A stretch of DNA of 64,000 bases from CAIKZD01 sp041675165 (GTDB lineage: Bacteria; Patescibacteriota; Minisyncoccia; Moranbacterales; UBA2206), in contig JBAYUI010000002.1 in NCBI GenBank assembly GCA_041675165.1, forward strand, positions 8,440-72,439, in the 5' to 3' direction. Positions 1 through 8,287 of this stretch are shown one piece after another (position 1 is the first letter of the stretch; each line of letters opens with the position of its first letter). The notes beneath the pieces were generated by a model, which ran no database searches, was not told the origin of the DNA, and was given only the letters and a program-made list of their open reading frames with translations. The position numbers and the translations under genes are program-made.

Positions 1-1
1 G

Positions 2-802
2 CCGGATGCGCACAGCAAAGCGCCGTCACCCATCTCGGCCATTTTTTCCGCCGTGCTTTTGAATGTTGCACTCTATGCCATTTTGCGTTTCAAATTCATC
101 ACTGACAGCGCTTTTCTGGGATCTTCTTGGACCAATCATTTGTTTTTGATTTTTGGATTTTTTTCAGTGGTGCTGAGTGCGCTTATGATGCTTATCCAAG
201 TCAATTATAAAAGAATGCTGGCCTATTCCAGCATTGAACATATGGGTCTCATGCTTTTTTCGTTAGGCATGCCGCCGCTCGGAGCAGTGGCGGCGGTGAT
301 GCATATGATCGCTCACACTTTCACCAAATCAGCTTTGTTTTTCGGGGCGGGCGAAATTTTGATCCGTTGGAAAACCACTAAGATCTCCAAGATAAAAAAT
401 ATGTTTGCCGAAGCGAAATATACCAGTATCCTATTTTTGACCGGTATCGTGGCGATCGTGGCGATCCCGCCGTCAGCAATGTTTGTCAGTGAATACGCGA
501 TGTTTTCGCAAGCGATCATCCAACATCCGCTGGTGGCCATCTTGCTCTTCATTGCTCTGGGTATCATCGCGTATGCGATGCTGTCACTCAGCATGGAAAT
601 GATTTTTACGACTGACGAGGAAGGGGCAAAAGAAGTGACCCGCCTACGCTCTACGAGCTCCGGCGCGGCAAGGGAGCGTTGGAATGTGACACATACGATA
701 ATGACGGTCGAATTGGCTACAGTGGTGTTCTTGGCTTGGTGGTTCACGACGCCTATGGCGATGAAGGTGATCGGCAATATCGTGAAAACTTTTATTTATT
801 AA
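2..802 (+). CDS. Hydrogenase-4 subunit F / NuoM-N-like proton-pumping subunit, 5' partial
   Basis: The frame is open from base 2, so the gene begins upstream and about its C-terminal half (267 codons) is visible. It opens with the conserved PDAHSKAPSPISA stretch, typical of the antiporter-like subunits of complex I and group 4 hydrogenases (HyfF, HycC, NuoM, MrpD). About six hydrophobic helices follow. The family moves protons or Na+ across the membrane using energy from the soluble arm. The next gene, 19 bases on, encodes a HycE/HyfG-like large subunit, so both probably belong to one hyf-like operon. HyfF is the likeliest subfamily from this gene order; NuoM or NuoN cannot be excluded without the N-terminus. 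Confidence 0.85.
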   Translation, partial: PDAHSKAPSPISAIFSAVLLNVALYAILRFKFITDSAFLGSSWTNHLFLIFGFFSVVLSALMMLIQVNYKRMLAYSSIEHMGLMLFSLGMPPLGAVAAVMHMIAHTFTKSALFFGAGEILIRWKTTKISKIKNMFAEAKYTSILFLTGIVAIVAIPPSAMFVSEYAMFSQAIIQHPLVAILLFIALGIIAYAMLSLSMEMIFTTDEEGAKEVTRLRSTSSGAARERWNVTHTIMTVELATVVFLAWWFTTPMAMKVIGNIVKTFIY

Positions 803-821
803 TTGGTTTTGAAAAGGGCTT

Positions 822-2384
822 ATGAATATTCAAGAAATTATCAAAAAATTTGGAGAAGAGCTGATACCGAGAGCGGAAAAAAATGATTTGATAGAGGTTC
901 AGGCTTCGCGTGAGGATCTGGCCAAAGTGGCGACAGTGCTTTTCAAAGAACATGGATTTCCGTTATCGCATATGTTCGGTACGGATGATCGGAGAGAAAG
1001 CGACAGCTTTGGAGTGCACGTTGTTTTCAGCATTCCTGCCGAAAAGAAATGGTTGAAAATTTCAGCCGAAATTCCGGCTTCGGATCCGCAATACCCGTCG
1101 CTTACCAGAACTATCATGGCCGCCCATTGGTATGAAAGATATTTGCGCGATATGTTCGGCGTGACGCCCATGGGTCATCCGGATCTGCGCCGTTTGGTGC
1201 ATCATGAAAACATACCGGAAGACACTCATCCGTTATGCAAGGATTTTTTGTGGAACACGAAACTGAAAAAAGACAGCGTGCCTTATCCGATGCATCACGT
1301 AACAGGCGAAGGAATTTTTGAGATTCCCGTCGGACCGATCCATGCCGGCATCATCGAACCGGGACATTTTCGCTTCAATGTGGCGGGGGAAAGAATCTTG
1401 ACTTTGGAAGGTAAATTATTCTTCACGCATAAGGGCGTGGAAAAATTGGTGGAAGGCAAAAATATCTTAGAGACTTTGCCGTTCATCGAAAGGATTTCGG
1501 GCGATGCCGCGGCTTCGTATGCTTTGGCCTATTCTCAGGCGGTGGAAAAAATCTGCGATTGCGCGGTGCCGCGCCGCGCCCTTCAACTGCGCGCTATTTT
1601 GACTGAGTGTGAACGGATCACGATGCATATCCATGACTTGGCCAATATCGGCGGAATGGGCACGGGCTACAGTTTCATCGTGGCCAATGGATGGCGCATC
1701 AAAGAAAGAATGATGCGTCTGTCACAAGACATCTGTGGCAATCGGTTTTGGCGGGGAATGATCGTGCCTGGTGGAGTCAAATATGATATTGTCGAAACAG
1801 ATTTGAAAAAAATATTAAGCGTGTCGGAAGCGGCGTGGAGAGAAATGGAAAAAATCACTATCATCGCGCTCGACAGCGAAGGCTTTTTGGATCGCTTGCA
1901 GTATACGGGGGAATTGTCTAAAGAGGCGGCCGAAGCTTTTGGCGCGGTCGGACCCGCGGCGCGGGCGTCCAAGATCAATCGCGATGTCCGGCGTGATCAC
2001 CCGTATGCTTCCTACGGAGAATTTCCAATTAAAGTGATAACCAAAAAAAGCAAAGATGTTTTCGCGCGTTACCGGATGCGGACCAAGGAGATTGAACAAT
2101 CAATAGTCCTGATTAAGACTCTGGTAGAAAAAATGGAGGAAGGGAATATTATTGAGAAATGTGAAACGCGCGATGGTTTTGCTCTCGGTGCCGTGGAATC
2201 TTGGCGCGGAGAACTTCTGTGCGCTTTGCAGATCAAAAATGGCGTGATTGGTCGGTGCGCTCCACGTGATCCATCTTTTTGCAATTGGGCGCTTTTTGGC
2301 ATCATGGGTCCCGGCAACATCGTGCCGGATTTTCCGCTCATCAATAAGAGTTTGAATCTGTCTTATTCCGGGACGGATCTGTAA
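822..2384 (+). CDS. Hydrogenase-like large subunit (HyfG/HycE, fused NuoC-NuoD type) lacking Ni-site cysteines
   Basis: Residues 1-150 resemble the NuoC 30-kDa domain (ERYLRDMFG, GHPDLRRL) and the rest resembles NuoD/NiFe-hydrogenase large subunits (EIPVGPIHAGIIEPGHFRF). In true hydrogenases the ERxCGxC motif and the C-terminal DPCxxC motif hold the NiFe centre. Here the first reads ERISGDAAA (Ser226 and Ala229 replace Cys) and the second DPSFC (only Cys487 remains). Three of four ligands are gone, so H2 chemistry is unlikely. It fits the energy-converting-hydrogenase-related (Ehr) class, whose redox partner is unknown. No HyfH ferredoxin or HyfI small subunit follows; leuS does, after a terminator. 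Those partners must lie upstream or be absent. Confidence 0.85.
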   Translation: MNIQEIIKKFGEELIPRAEKNDLIEVQASREDLAKVATVLFKEHGFPLSHMFGTDDRRESDSFGVHVVFSIPAEKKWLKISAEIPASDPQYPSLTRTIMAAHWYERYLRDMFGVTPMGHPDLRRLVHHENIPEDTHPLCKDFLWNTKLKKDSVPYPMHHVTGEGIFEIPVGPIHAGIIEPGHFRFNVAGERILTLEGKLFFTHKGVEKLVEGKNILETLPFIERISGDAAASYALAYSQAVEKICDCAVPRRALQLRAILTECERITMHIHDLANIGGMGTGYSFIVANGWRIKERMMRLSQDICGNRFWRGMIVPGGVKYDIVETDLKKILSVSEAAWREMEKITIIALDSEGFLDRLQYTGELSKEAAEAFGAVGPAARASKINRDVRRDHPYASYGEFPIKVITKKSKDVFARYRMRTKEIEQSIVLIKTLVEKMEEGNIIEKCETRDGFALGAVESWRGELLCALQIKNGVIGRCAPRDPSFCNWALFGIMGPGNIVPDFPLINKSLNLSYSGTDL

Positions 2385-2409
2385 AAATATAATAAAGGAA
2401 TGCTTGGGT

Positions 2410-2438
2410 CGTGAAGCTTTCGAGCTTCGCGATTTTTT
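2410..2438 (+). terminator. Rho-independent terminator after the hyf-like operon
   Basis: A 9-bp stem (2410-2418 with 2423-2431, one G-T pair) closes a TTCG tetraloop and is followed by seven T. It separates the hydrogenase-like operon from leuS. Confidence 0.85.
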
Positions 2439-2439
2439 T

Positions 2440-2473
2440 ATGTACTTACATATCTCCTTACATAGGTACTTAC
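2440..2473. repeat. Short repeat shared with 63251-63284
   Basis: The stretch contains ATATCTCCTTACATA followed by GTACTTAC. The same two words, in the same order, occur at 63261-63284 inside a palindrome. It sits between a terminator and the leuS promoter. No coding potential is seen. Confidence 0.6.
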
Positions 2474-2483
2474 CTCGGTTTAC

Positions 2484-2512
2484 TTGAAAAAGGTGGCTAA
2501 GTGGGGTAAAAT
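2484..2512 (+). promoter_or_regulatory. Probable sigma70-type promoter of leuS
   Basis: TTGAAA, a 17-base spacer and TAAAAT lie 28 bases before the leuS start codon and downstream of the preceding terminator. Confidence 0.6.
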
Positions 2513-2540
2513 AGAAAAGTAGACAAACTTAGGGACTTTT

Positions 2541-5513
2541 ATGGAAGAAAACGCCAAATATAACCCGAAGGAAATTGAGGCCAAATGGCAGAAGTTTTGG
2601 CTTGAAAAAGGCGATTCTAAGATAGATAAAGACGATGAAACCAAGAAGAAATTCTATATTTTAGACATGTTTCCCTATCCGTCCGGCAGTGGGCTGCATA
2701 TGGGACACACGGAGAGTTATACGGCCAGCGATGTGGTTTATCGCTATAAAAAACTGCAGGGGTTTAATGTGCTTCATCCGCAAGGCTTTGATGCTTTCGG
2801 GCTGCCGGCGGAAAATTATGCCATTAAGACCGGCATTTCTCCGGTGGAAACGACCAAGGCAAACATGGCCAATTATATCCGGCAGATGCAGTCACTCGGT
2901 TTTGCCTATGATTTTTCCGAAGCCGCGGTCACGTGCGATCCGGAATATTATAAATGGACGCAATGGATCTTCGGGGAATTTTTCAAAAACGGATTAGTAT
3001 ATAAAAAGACAGCCAAGACCAACTGGTGTTCTTCTTGTCAAACAGTGATTGCCAATGAACAAGTGTTGGATGGCAAATGTGAACGCTGCGGAACGGAAAT
3101 TGAACAAAGAGCTGTACCGAGCTGGTTTTTCAAGATCACGGATTTTGCCGAAGAACTAATTGGGGGATTGGACAAAGTTGATTGGCCGGAATATACCAAA
3201 AAGAATCAGAAAAATTGGATCGGAAAAAGTGAAGGAGTGACCGTTTCATTTGAAATAAAAATTTCAAATGAAAACGGAATTTCCAATTTCCAATTTCCAA
3301 TTTCCAATAAAATCCAAAATCAAAATGATAAAAACCAAAAACAATTTATTGAGGTTTTTACCACCAGAATAGACACAATATATGGCGTGACTTATTTAGT
3401 TTTGGCACCGGAGCATGGGCTAGTTCAGGAACTGAAAAACGAGATCAAGAATTTTTCTGAAGTTGAAAAATATATTGAGCAAGCCAAAAACAAGACAGAG
3501 CTGAGCCGGATGGAGGCCAAAGAAAAAACAGGCGTGGAATTGCAAGGCATTAAGGCTATTAATCCATTTAATAATAAAGAAGTGCCGATTTTCATCGCGG
3601 ACTATGTTTTGGCGCAATATGGCACGGGAGCAGTGATGGCCGTGCCGGCTCATGATGAACGAGATTTTGAGTTTGCGAAGAGATATGATTTGGAAATCAA
3701 GGCAGTAATCGCCGTTGATGATTCTAATAGTTCTATTTCTGTGGCAGTTTTAAGTTTCGCTAAAAAAATCGCGCAATATGCTTCAGAGAAAAAGATACTC
3801 GCAGTTTTCGATGGCGGAATTGGTTTGGATATTGCGTTTGGAAAAATTACCAGAAATCATGACGATATAGATTTACAAGTAGAAAGTGGTGAGCTTGATA
3901 AGTGGATAAAATATTTAGAAGAGGAAAATTTTAAAGTAAAAAAAAATCCTGATAAAAGATTTGATATTTATACGGCTGATAATGGTATTTTCCATATAGA
4001 CTTCGGATGCTATATCGATCTGGATAAAAATAAAAATGATAAGGATTATCTTATAAGAAATGTTATTGATGAGATTGAATTTGCAACTTTTAAACCAGGG
4101 GAAATATTAGAGTATAAAATTTCTGAAATAAAAAGATTGGGAATCAAGAGACAAAAAGACTCGCATGATTTAGCCTTGCATAGCATGGAGGCTTTTGTGG
4201 AAGACGGATTTCTTATAAATTCCAGTGAGTATTCTGGATTATCTTCCAAAAATGCGCGGGAAAAAATGGCCGAATGGTTGGAAGAAAAAAAGCTTGGTGA
4301 AAAAATAACAAATTATCGTTTGCGGGACTGGTCCATTTCTAGGCAGAGGTATTGGGGCTGTCCGATCCCGATCGTCTATTCTCCGGACGGGGAGGCGCAT
4401 CTGGTTCCGGAGGAACATCTGCCGTGGAAATTGCCGATGGACGTCGATTTTGTGCCGACCGGCACTTCGCCTTTGGCCAAGTCCGAGGAGCTGAAAAAAC
4501 GGACGCAAGATTTTTTTGGTGCTGGCTGGACAGCGGAATATGACACCATGGACACCTTCGTTGATTCTTCGTGGTATTTCTTGCGTTATCCGGATGCGCA
4601 CAACGACAAAGAATTTTGTTCCAAGGAGCGATTGAAAAAATGGTTGCCGGTGGACGTCTATATCGGTGGCGCGGAGCACACTTATATGCATCTGCTTTTC
4701 GCCAGGTTTTTTGTGAAAGCCATGCATCGGATCGGCCTTTTGGATTTCGATGAACCGTTTTTGAAGTTGCGCCATCAAGGGATGGTTTTGGACAAGGAAG
4801 GCAAGAAAATGTCCAAATCAAAGGGCAATGTCATCAATCCGGACGAAATGGTGGAAAAATTCGGCGCTGACTCAGTGCGAGCGTATATGCTTTTCGCAGC
4901 GCCCTTGGAAGATGCTGTGATGTGGAATGAGGATAATATTATTGGGGTGAGGAGGTTTTTGGAGAAAGTTTGGAAAATACAATATAAAATTACAAATGAC
5001 AAATTGCAAATTTCAAATAAAGCTCAAAATCCAAATGACCAAAATAAAAAACTAAATTCGCTGATACATAAAACCATTAAGAAAGTTGGAGAAGATATTG
5101 AAAACTTTAGATTTAATACGGCAGTGAGCCAGCTTATGATACTCGTGAACGAGATGGAAAAACAAGAAGAATTAAGCATTACTGATTACGAATTATTGAT
5201 TATTCTTCTTGCTCCATTTGCTCCACACATTGCCGAAGAAATTTTCCAAGAAGTTCTGGGTCACAAGGAATCGATATTTTTGCAGAAGTGGCCGGAGTTT
5301 TCTGAAACACTGACCAAGGATGAAGAGATCAATTTGGTGTTGCAAGTGAATGGCAAGGTGCGGGATATGGTGGCAGTGAGCGCAGATATATCAGAAGAAG
5401 AAGCGAAAGAAATCGCCTTGGTGAGTGAAAAAATCAAAAAGCATATTGCTGATAAAGAAATCAAGAAAATTATTTTTGTGAAAGGGAAGTTGGTTAATAT
5501 CGTTGTAATGTAA
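2541..5513 (+). CDS. leuS: Leucyl-tRNA synthetase with a nucleotidyltransferase domain nested in its editing region
   Basis: This class I synthetase charges tRNA-Leu. HMGH (residues 53-56) and KMSKS (756-760) form the ATP site; a CxxC...CxxC zinc knuckle (CSSC, CERC) lies between them. The CP1 editing domain keeps the TTRIDT-like (TTRIDTIYG) and HDERD motifs. At 990 aa it is longer than the usual 800-880. The excess is mainly a nucleotidyltransferase-like insert of about 157 aa (residues 392-548) between KAVIA and EDGFLINS, segments that are close together in ordinary LeuRS. Two further short inserts, rich in Asn/Gln/Lys/Ile (around residues 240-270 and 816-838), are made of the short words of the intergenic repeats. 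The frame is intact throughout, so the enzyme is presumably functional. Confidence 0.95.
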   Translation: MEENAKYNPKEIEAKWQKFWLEKGDSKIDKDDETKKKFYILDMFPYPSGSGLHMGHTESYTASDVVYRYKKLQGFNVLHPQGFDAFGLPAENYAIKTGISPVETTKANMANYIRQMQSLGFAYDFSEAAVTCDPEYYKWTQWIFGEFFKNGLVYKKTAKTNWCSSCQTVIANEQVLDGKCERCGTEIEQRAVPSWFFKITDFAEELIGGLDKVDWPEYTKKNQKNWIGKSEGVTVSFEIKISNENGISNFQFPISNKIQNQNDKNQKQFIEVFTTRIDTIYGVTYLVLAPEHGLVQELKNEIKNFSEVEKYIEQAKNKTELSRMEAKEKTGVELQGIKAINPFNNKEVPIFIADYVLAQYGTGAVMAVPAHDERDFEFAKRYDLEIKAVIAVDDSNSSISVAVLSFAKKIAQYASEKKILAVFDGGIGLDIAFGKITRNHDDIDLQVESGELDKWIKYLEEENFKVKKNPDKRFDIYTADNGIFHIDFGCYIDLDKNKNDKDYLIRNVIDEIEFATFKPGEILEYKISEIKRLGIKRQKDSHDLALHSMEAFVEDGFLINSSEYSGLSSKNAREKMAEWLEEKKLGEKITNYRLRDWSISRQRYWGCPIPIVYSPDGEAHLVPEEHLPWKLPMDVDFVPTGTSPLAKSEELKKRTQDFFGAGWTAEYDTMDTFVDSSWYFLRYPDAHNDKEFCSKERLKKWLPVDVYIGGAEHTYMHLLFARFFVKAMHRIGLLDFDEPFLKLRHQGMVLDKEGKKMSKSKGNVINPDEMVEKFGADSVRAYMLFAAPLEDAVMWNEDNIIGVRRFLEKVWKIQYKITNDKLQISNKAQNPNDQNKKLNSLIHKTIKKVGEDIENFRFNTAVSQLMILVNEMEKQEELSITDYELLIILLAPFAPHIAEEIFQEVLGHKESIFLQKWPEFSETLTKDEEINLVLQVNGKVRDMVAVSADISEEEAKEIALVSEKIKKHIADKEIKKIIFVKGKLVNIVVM
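3253..3352. repeat. AT-rich short-word repeat inside leuS
   Basis: Tandem copies of words such as AATTTCC and AATCCAAAA run in frame through leuS and encode low-complexity residues (FQFPISN, KIQNQN). The same words build intergenic elements at 28133-28245 and 35205-35305. A second in-gene patch lies at 4984-5060. Confidence 0.7.
3715..4185 (+). other. Nested LinA/ANT(2'')-like nucleotidyltransferase domain within leuS
   Basis: In-frame segment of leuS, residues about 392-548. It carries GGIGLDIAFGK, then HDDID at 440-444 (the two-Asp metal motif of the pol-beta nucleotidyltransferase fold) and a third acidic site HIDFG (Asp487). It ends with RQKDSHDLALH, like the tail of lincosamide or aminoglycoside 2''-nucleotidyltransferases. 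The length of about 157 aa matches a complete LinA-type protein. It looks more AT-rich than the LeuRS flanks, which suggests separate origin. Its substrate is unknown; a resistance role or an action on tRNA would both be guesses. Confidence 0.75.
4984..5060. repeat. Second AT-rich short-word repeat inside leuS
   Basis: Words such as AAATTACAAATGACAAA and AAATCCAAATGACC run in frame and encode ITNDKLQISNKAQNPN, a low-complexity linker before the anticodon-binding part. Same word family as the repeats at 28133 and 35205. Confidence 0.65.
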
Positions 5514-5517
5514 TACA

Positions 5518-5601
5518 AATACGCGAATTTTACACAAATACGCGAATGCGCGAATGAATACCCATTCGCGTCATTCGCATCAATTCGTGTATTTGCATCA
5601 A
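5518..5601. repeat. Intergenic inverted repeat of CGCGAAT/ATTCGCG words
   Basis: The gap between leuS and the next gene is filled by forward words (AAATACGCGAAT) and their reverse complements (ATTCGCG, ATTCGTGTATTTG) around the centre near 5560. Related word repeats lie at 49214-49318 and 52268-52350. No ORF or clear terminator is present. Confidence 0.7.
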
Positions 5602-5608
5602 ATCTATT

Positions 5609-6289
5609 ATGCAAGCAGTCATCCTCGCCGCTGGACGCGGAAAAAGAATGGGAAAACTGACAGTGGCTACGACGAAACCGATGCTCAAAATCAAGGGCAA
5701 GCCGATCCTTGAGCACAAACTCAATGCCTTGCCGAAAAAGATCAAAGAGATCATTTTCGTAGTGGGCTATCACAGTATGCATATCATTTCGCACTTCAAA
5801 CATTGTTATGGCGGACGACGCATCATCTATGTCTTTCAAAGCAGTTTGAACGGGACGGGCGGAGCGTTGCATTTGGCCAAAAGCATCCTCAGGGATAAAT
5901 TTCTGGTGATGATGGGGGACGATCTGTATCACAAGAAAGATCTGGAAGAAATGATCAAATATGATCTGGCCATCATGGGGCACGGTGTGTCGGACCCCAG
6001 CTCGTTCGGGATGATCAAAGATGACGGCAAAGGCTTGATGCTGGACGTGGTTGAGAAACCGAAAAATTCCCGCCATAAATTGGCCAATACCGGTGTATAC
6101 GTTTTAAACAGGGCTTTTTTCGATTATGAATTGGTGCCGATCGGCAAAGTAGAATTCGGTTTGCCGCAGACCTTGGCCAAGATGGCGGCGAAGCATAAGA
6201 TCAAGATCCACACAGCCCGTGCTTGGCATCCGATCGGAAATGCCGAAGATCTGAAGAAGGCGGAAGAGATTATTCAGACTTTTTTGTGA
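5609..6289 (+). CDS. Sugar-phosphate nucleotidyltransferase
   Basis: The N-terminus VILAAGRGKRM is the NTP-binding G-x-G-x-R loop of the NTP_transferase family (RfbA/GlmU-N type), followed by KPMLKIKGKPILEH. GDD near residue 110 gives the metal-binding Asp, and VEKPKN follows at about residue 150. The family makes NDP-sugars from a sugar-1-phosphate and NTP in the cytoplasm. At 226 aa it is a minimal form, with no acyltransferase or beta-helix extension. Mannose-1-phosphate guanylyl- or glucose-1-phosphate thymidylyl/uridylyl-transferase are possible; I cannot choose. No other polysaccharide gene is adjacent. Confidence 0.85.
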   Translation: MQAVILAAGRGKRMGKLTVATTKPMLKIKGKPILEHKLNALPKKIKEIIFVVGYHSMHIISHFKHCYGGRRIIYVFQSSLNGTGGALHLAKSILRDKFLVMMGDDLYHKKDLEEMIKYDLAIMGHGVSDPSSFGMIKDDGKGLMLDVVEKPKNSRHKLANTGVYVLNRAFFDYELVPIGKVEFGLPQTLAKMAAKHKIKIHTARAWHPIGNAEDLKKAEEIIQTFL

Positions 6290-6348
6290 GCGCTAAGGCG
6301 AGTTGGGGGATGAGAAAACATAATTCGTGATATTATATAGAATAGAAA

Positions 6349-6741
6349 ATGGATATCCGCGCTATTAAAAATGATCGCTTCTATTTTTGGACCAATCACG
6401 CCAAATACAAACTTTTGCAATATGGTTTTAGTCCGACGGCCATTAAGAATGTCATCCGCCGGCCGGAGAGGACGGAAGAGGGCATTGCGCCCGAAACGAT
6501 AGCGGTAATGCGGAGGAAGGATGCCAAGAAAACGAAACGGGAAATCTGGGTGATGTATCAAAAAGTTAAAAAGGAAAAGTTTCCGCCAAAGGCGGATCAG
6601 TCTATGGCTGAAAAAGATAAAAGTGGCGGAAAAATTAAAATTATCAGCGCCTGGATCTATCCCGGAGTGAGTCCGACGGATAAGGAAATTTTTGTGCCGG
6701 AGGACGTGTGGGAGGCGCTCGGAGAATGCGTAAGTCAATAA
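6349..6741 (+). CDS. DUF4258-like small protein with an in-frame palindromic insert
   Basis: The protein (130 aa) has a pattern like DUF4258/BrnT-type small proteins: FWTNHAKYKLLQYGFSPTAIKNVIRRPE, then IAVMRRK and a C-terminal strand KIKIISAWIYPG. Some relatives are toxin components or RNase-like, but that role is not shown here. Between the two halves, residues about 79-95 (PPKADQSMAEK) come from two small palindromes at 6582-6611 and would be an added loop. The end overlaps the start of the next gene, which suggests translational coupling. Function is uncertain. Confidence 0.6.
   Translation: MDIRAIKNDRFYFWTNHAKYKLLQYGFSPTAIKNVIRRPERTEEGIAPETIAVMRRKDAKKTKREIWVMYQKVKKEKFPPKADQSMAEKDKSGGKIKIISAWIYPGVSPTDKEIFVPEDVWEALGECVSQ
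6582..6611. repeat. Palindromic element inserted in frame
   Basis: TCCGCC-AAA-GGCGGA (6582-6596) is followed directly by TCAG...CTGA (6597-6611). The element keeps the reading frame of the surrounding gene and adds a hydrophilic loop. Confidence 0.6.
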
Positions 6742-8216
6742 AACAAAAAATGGAAAACAAAAATATCGAAAAAATATCTCAAGAAAAGTTTTTTACCCTC
6801 TCTGAATTTCGCCATCGCGTCGGTATTCCTCTAATTATGGCGAAAAAGTTGGTGATATGGGGCGAAGTGCGCGCGGTGCGGGCACTGGATGGCACTTGGC
6901 TCATCGCGGAAACAGAAGTGGTTAAAATCGCAAGAATCATCAAAAATCCTTGGAAGAAGGCGTATTATTTTTTCCGTGCCTTGGGCCCTGGGGTGATTAC
7001 GGGGGCCTCAGATGATGATCCGAGCGGCATTGGGACTTATTCTTCCGTGGGAGCGCAATTCGGACTCGGACTTTTATGGATGGCGGCTTGGATCTTGCCG
7101 ATGATGATGGCCATCCAGGAGGCGTGCGCGCGGATTGGGATCGTCACTAATCGGGGCTTGGCCGGAGTCCTGCAGAAGCACTATCATCGCAAAGTGATGG
7201 TTGGCATCGTGTCCATTCTTATCCTGGCCAATGTGATAAACATCGGAGCGGATATCGGGGCGATGGCCAAATCTTTGCAGATGCTCATCAATATAAATTT
7301 TTATCTGGCAGCAATCGCGTTTGCGGCGATGATTATCCTGCTGGAAGTTTTTGTTGGTTATCATACATATGTCAAAATTTTGAAGTGGCTGACGATTTCT
7401 GTCCTGGCTTATGTGGTGACGGGAATCATCATCAAACCCGATTGGAATGCGATTCTGGCGGCGGCCGTTGTTCCTGAAATGCATTTTAATCGGGAATATC
7501 TTTTCGCTATCATTGCTGTGTTTGGGACAAGTATCACGCCGTATCTGTTTTTTTGGCAGACTTCCGAAGAAGTGGAAGAGAACAAGAAGGATAAAAAACT
7601 ATTCCGTAGCCTGCATCAGAAAGACGATCGTACGATTGTGAATCGGATTGCCAAGATGCGCACAGACGTGGAAACCGGCATGGTTCTGGCCAATGTCGTT
7701 TTCTTTTTCATCATTGTGACCACCGCCCAAGTCTTGTTCAAAAACGGAATTTTCAATATTGATTCGGCAGAGCAAGCGGCGTTGGCGCTCAGGCCGTTGG
7801 CCGGTGATTATGCTTATCTGCTTTTCGCTCTCGGCATCATCGGAACGGGACTTCTGGCGGTGCCGATCTTGGCCGGTTCAGGAGCTTATGCCTTGTCTGA
7901 AATTATGAAATGGCACGAAGGCTTGGAAGAAAAATTTTCCCGCGCCAAAGGATTCTATCTGGTCATCATAGTTTCCATCTTGGTCGGACTGGCTCTGAAC
8001 TTTTTCCACATCAATCCGATTGCCGCTTTATACTATTCAGCTTTCCTTAATGGCGTGATTTCTTTGCCGCTTCTGGCGGCCATTATGATCGTGAGCGATG
8101 ACAAAAAGATAATGGGGCGCGAAACCAATCCTCTCTGGGTCAGGATTTTTGGCTGGTTGGCGGTGGTTTTCATCACGGGGATGATCATTTTGGCGGGCGT
8201 ACTTTATTTCATCTGA
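6726..8216 (+). CDS. NRAMP-related membrane transporter with an N-terminal excisionase-like domain
   Basis: After an N-terminal soluble part, ten or more membrane helices follow. Helix 1 carries GASDDDPSGI where classical NRAMP metal transporters have DPGN. Helix 6 reads GTSITPYLFFWQ where classical members have the metal-binding Met of MPH; no Met is present. It therefore belongs to the divergent NRAMP-like branch and its ion is uncertain. Residues about 14-65 (TLSEFRHRVGI, VRALDGTWLIAETEV) look like a MerR/excisionase winged helix. I chose ATG 6726 because GGAG words lie 5-15 bases before it; GTG 6708 and ATG 6750 are alternatives. It overlaps the previous gene by 16 bases. Confidence 0.8.
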   Translation: MRKSIKQKMENKNIEKISQEKFFTLSEFRHRVGIPLIMAKKLVIWGEVRAVRALDGTWLIAETEVVKIARIIKNPWKKAYYFFRALGPGVITGASDDDPSGIGTYSSVGAQFGLGLLWMAAWILPMMMAIQEACARIGIVTNRGLAGVLQKHYHRKVMVGIVSILILANVINIGADIGAMAKSLQMLININFYLAAIAFAAMIILLEVFVGYHTYVKILKWLTISVLAYVVTGIIIKPDWNAILAAAVVPEMHFNREYLFAIIAVFGTSITPYLFFWQTSEEVEENKKDKKLFRSLHQKDDRTIVNRIAKMRTDVETGMVLANVVFFFIIVTTAQVLFKNGIFNIDSAEQAALALRPLAGDYAYLLFALGIIGTGLLAVPILAGSGAYALSEIMKWHEGLEEKFSRAKGFYLVIIVSILVGLALNFFHINPIAALYYSAFLNGVISLPLLAAIMIVSDDKKIMGRETNPLWVRIFGWLAVVFITGMIILAGVLYFI

Positions 8217-8250
8217 TAACTTGTTGCCACATAAAAAATTTTAGCAATCC

Positions 8251-8279
8251 TTGCAATATCAGCCAGACTGAAGTAAGAT
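8251..8279 (+). promoter_or_regulatory. Probable promoter of rlmN
   Basis: TTGCAA, a 17-base spacer and TAAGAT end 8 bases before the rlmN ATG, which would leave a very short or no leader. Confidence 0.5.
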
Positions 8280-8287
8280 TATGACCT

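Noticed and set aside
3280..3352. CRISPR-like tandem repeats
   Set aside because: The repeated words are 6-8 bases without spacers of constant length, lie in frame inside leuS, and no cas gene is near.
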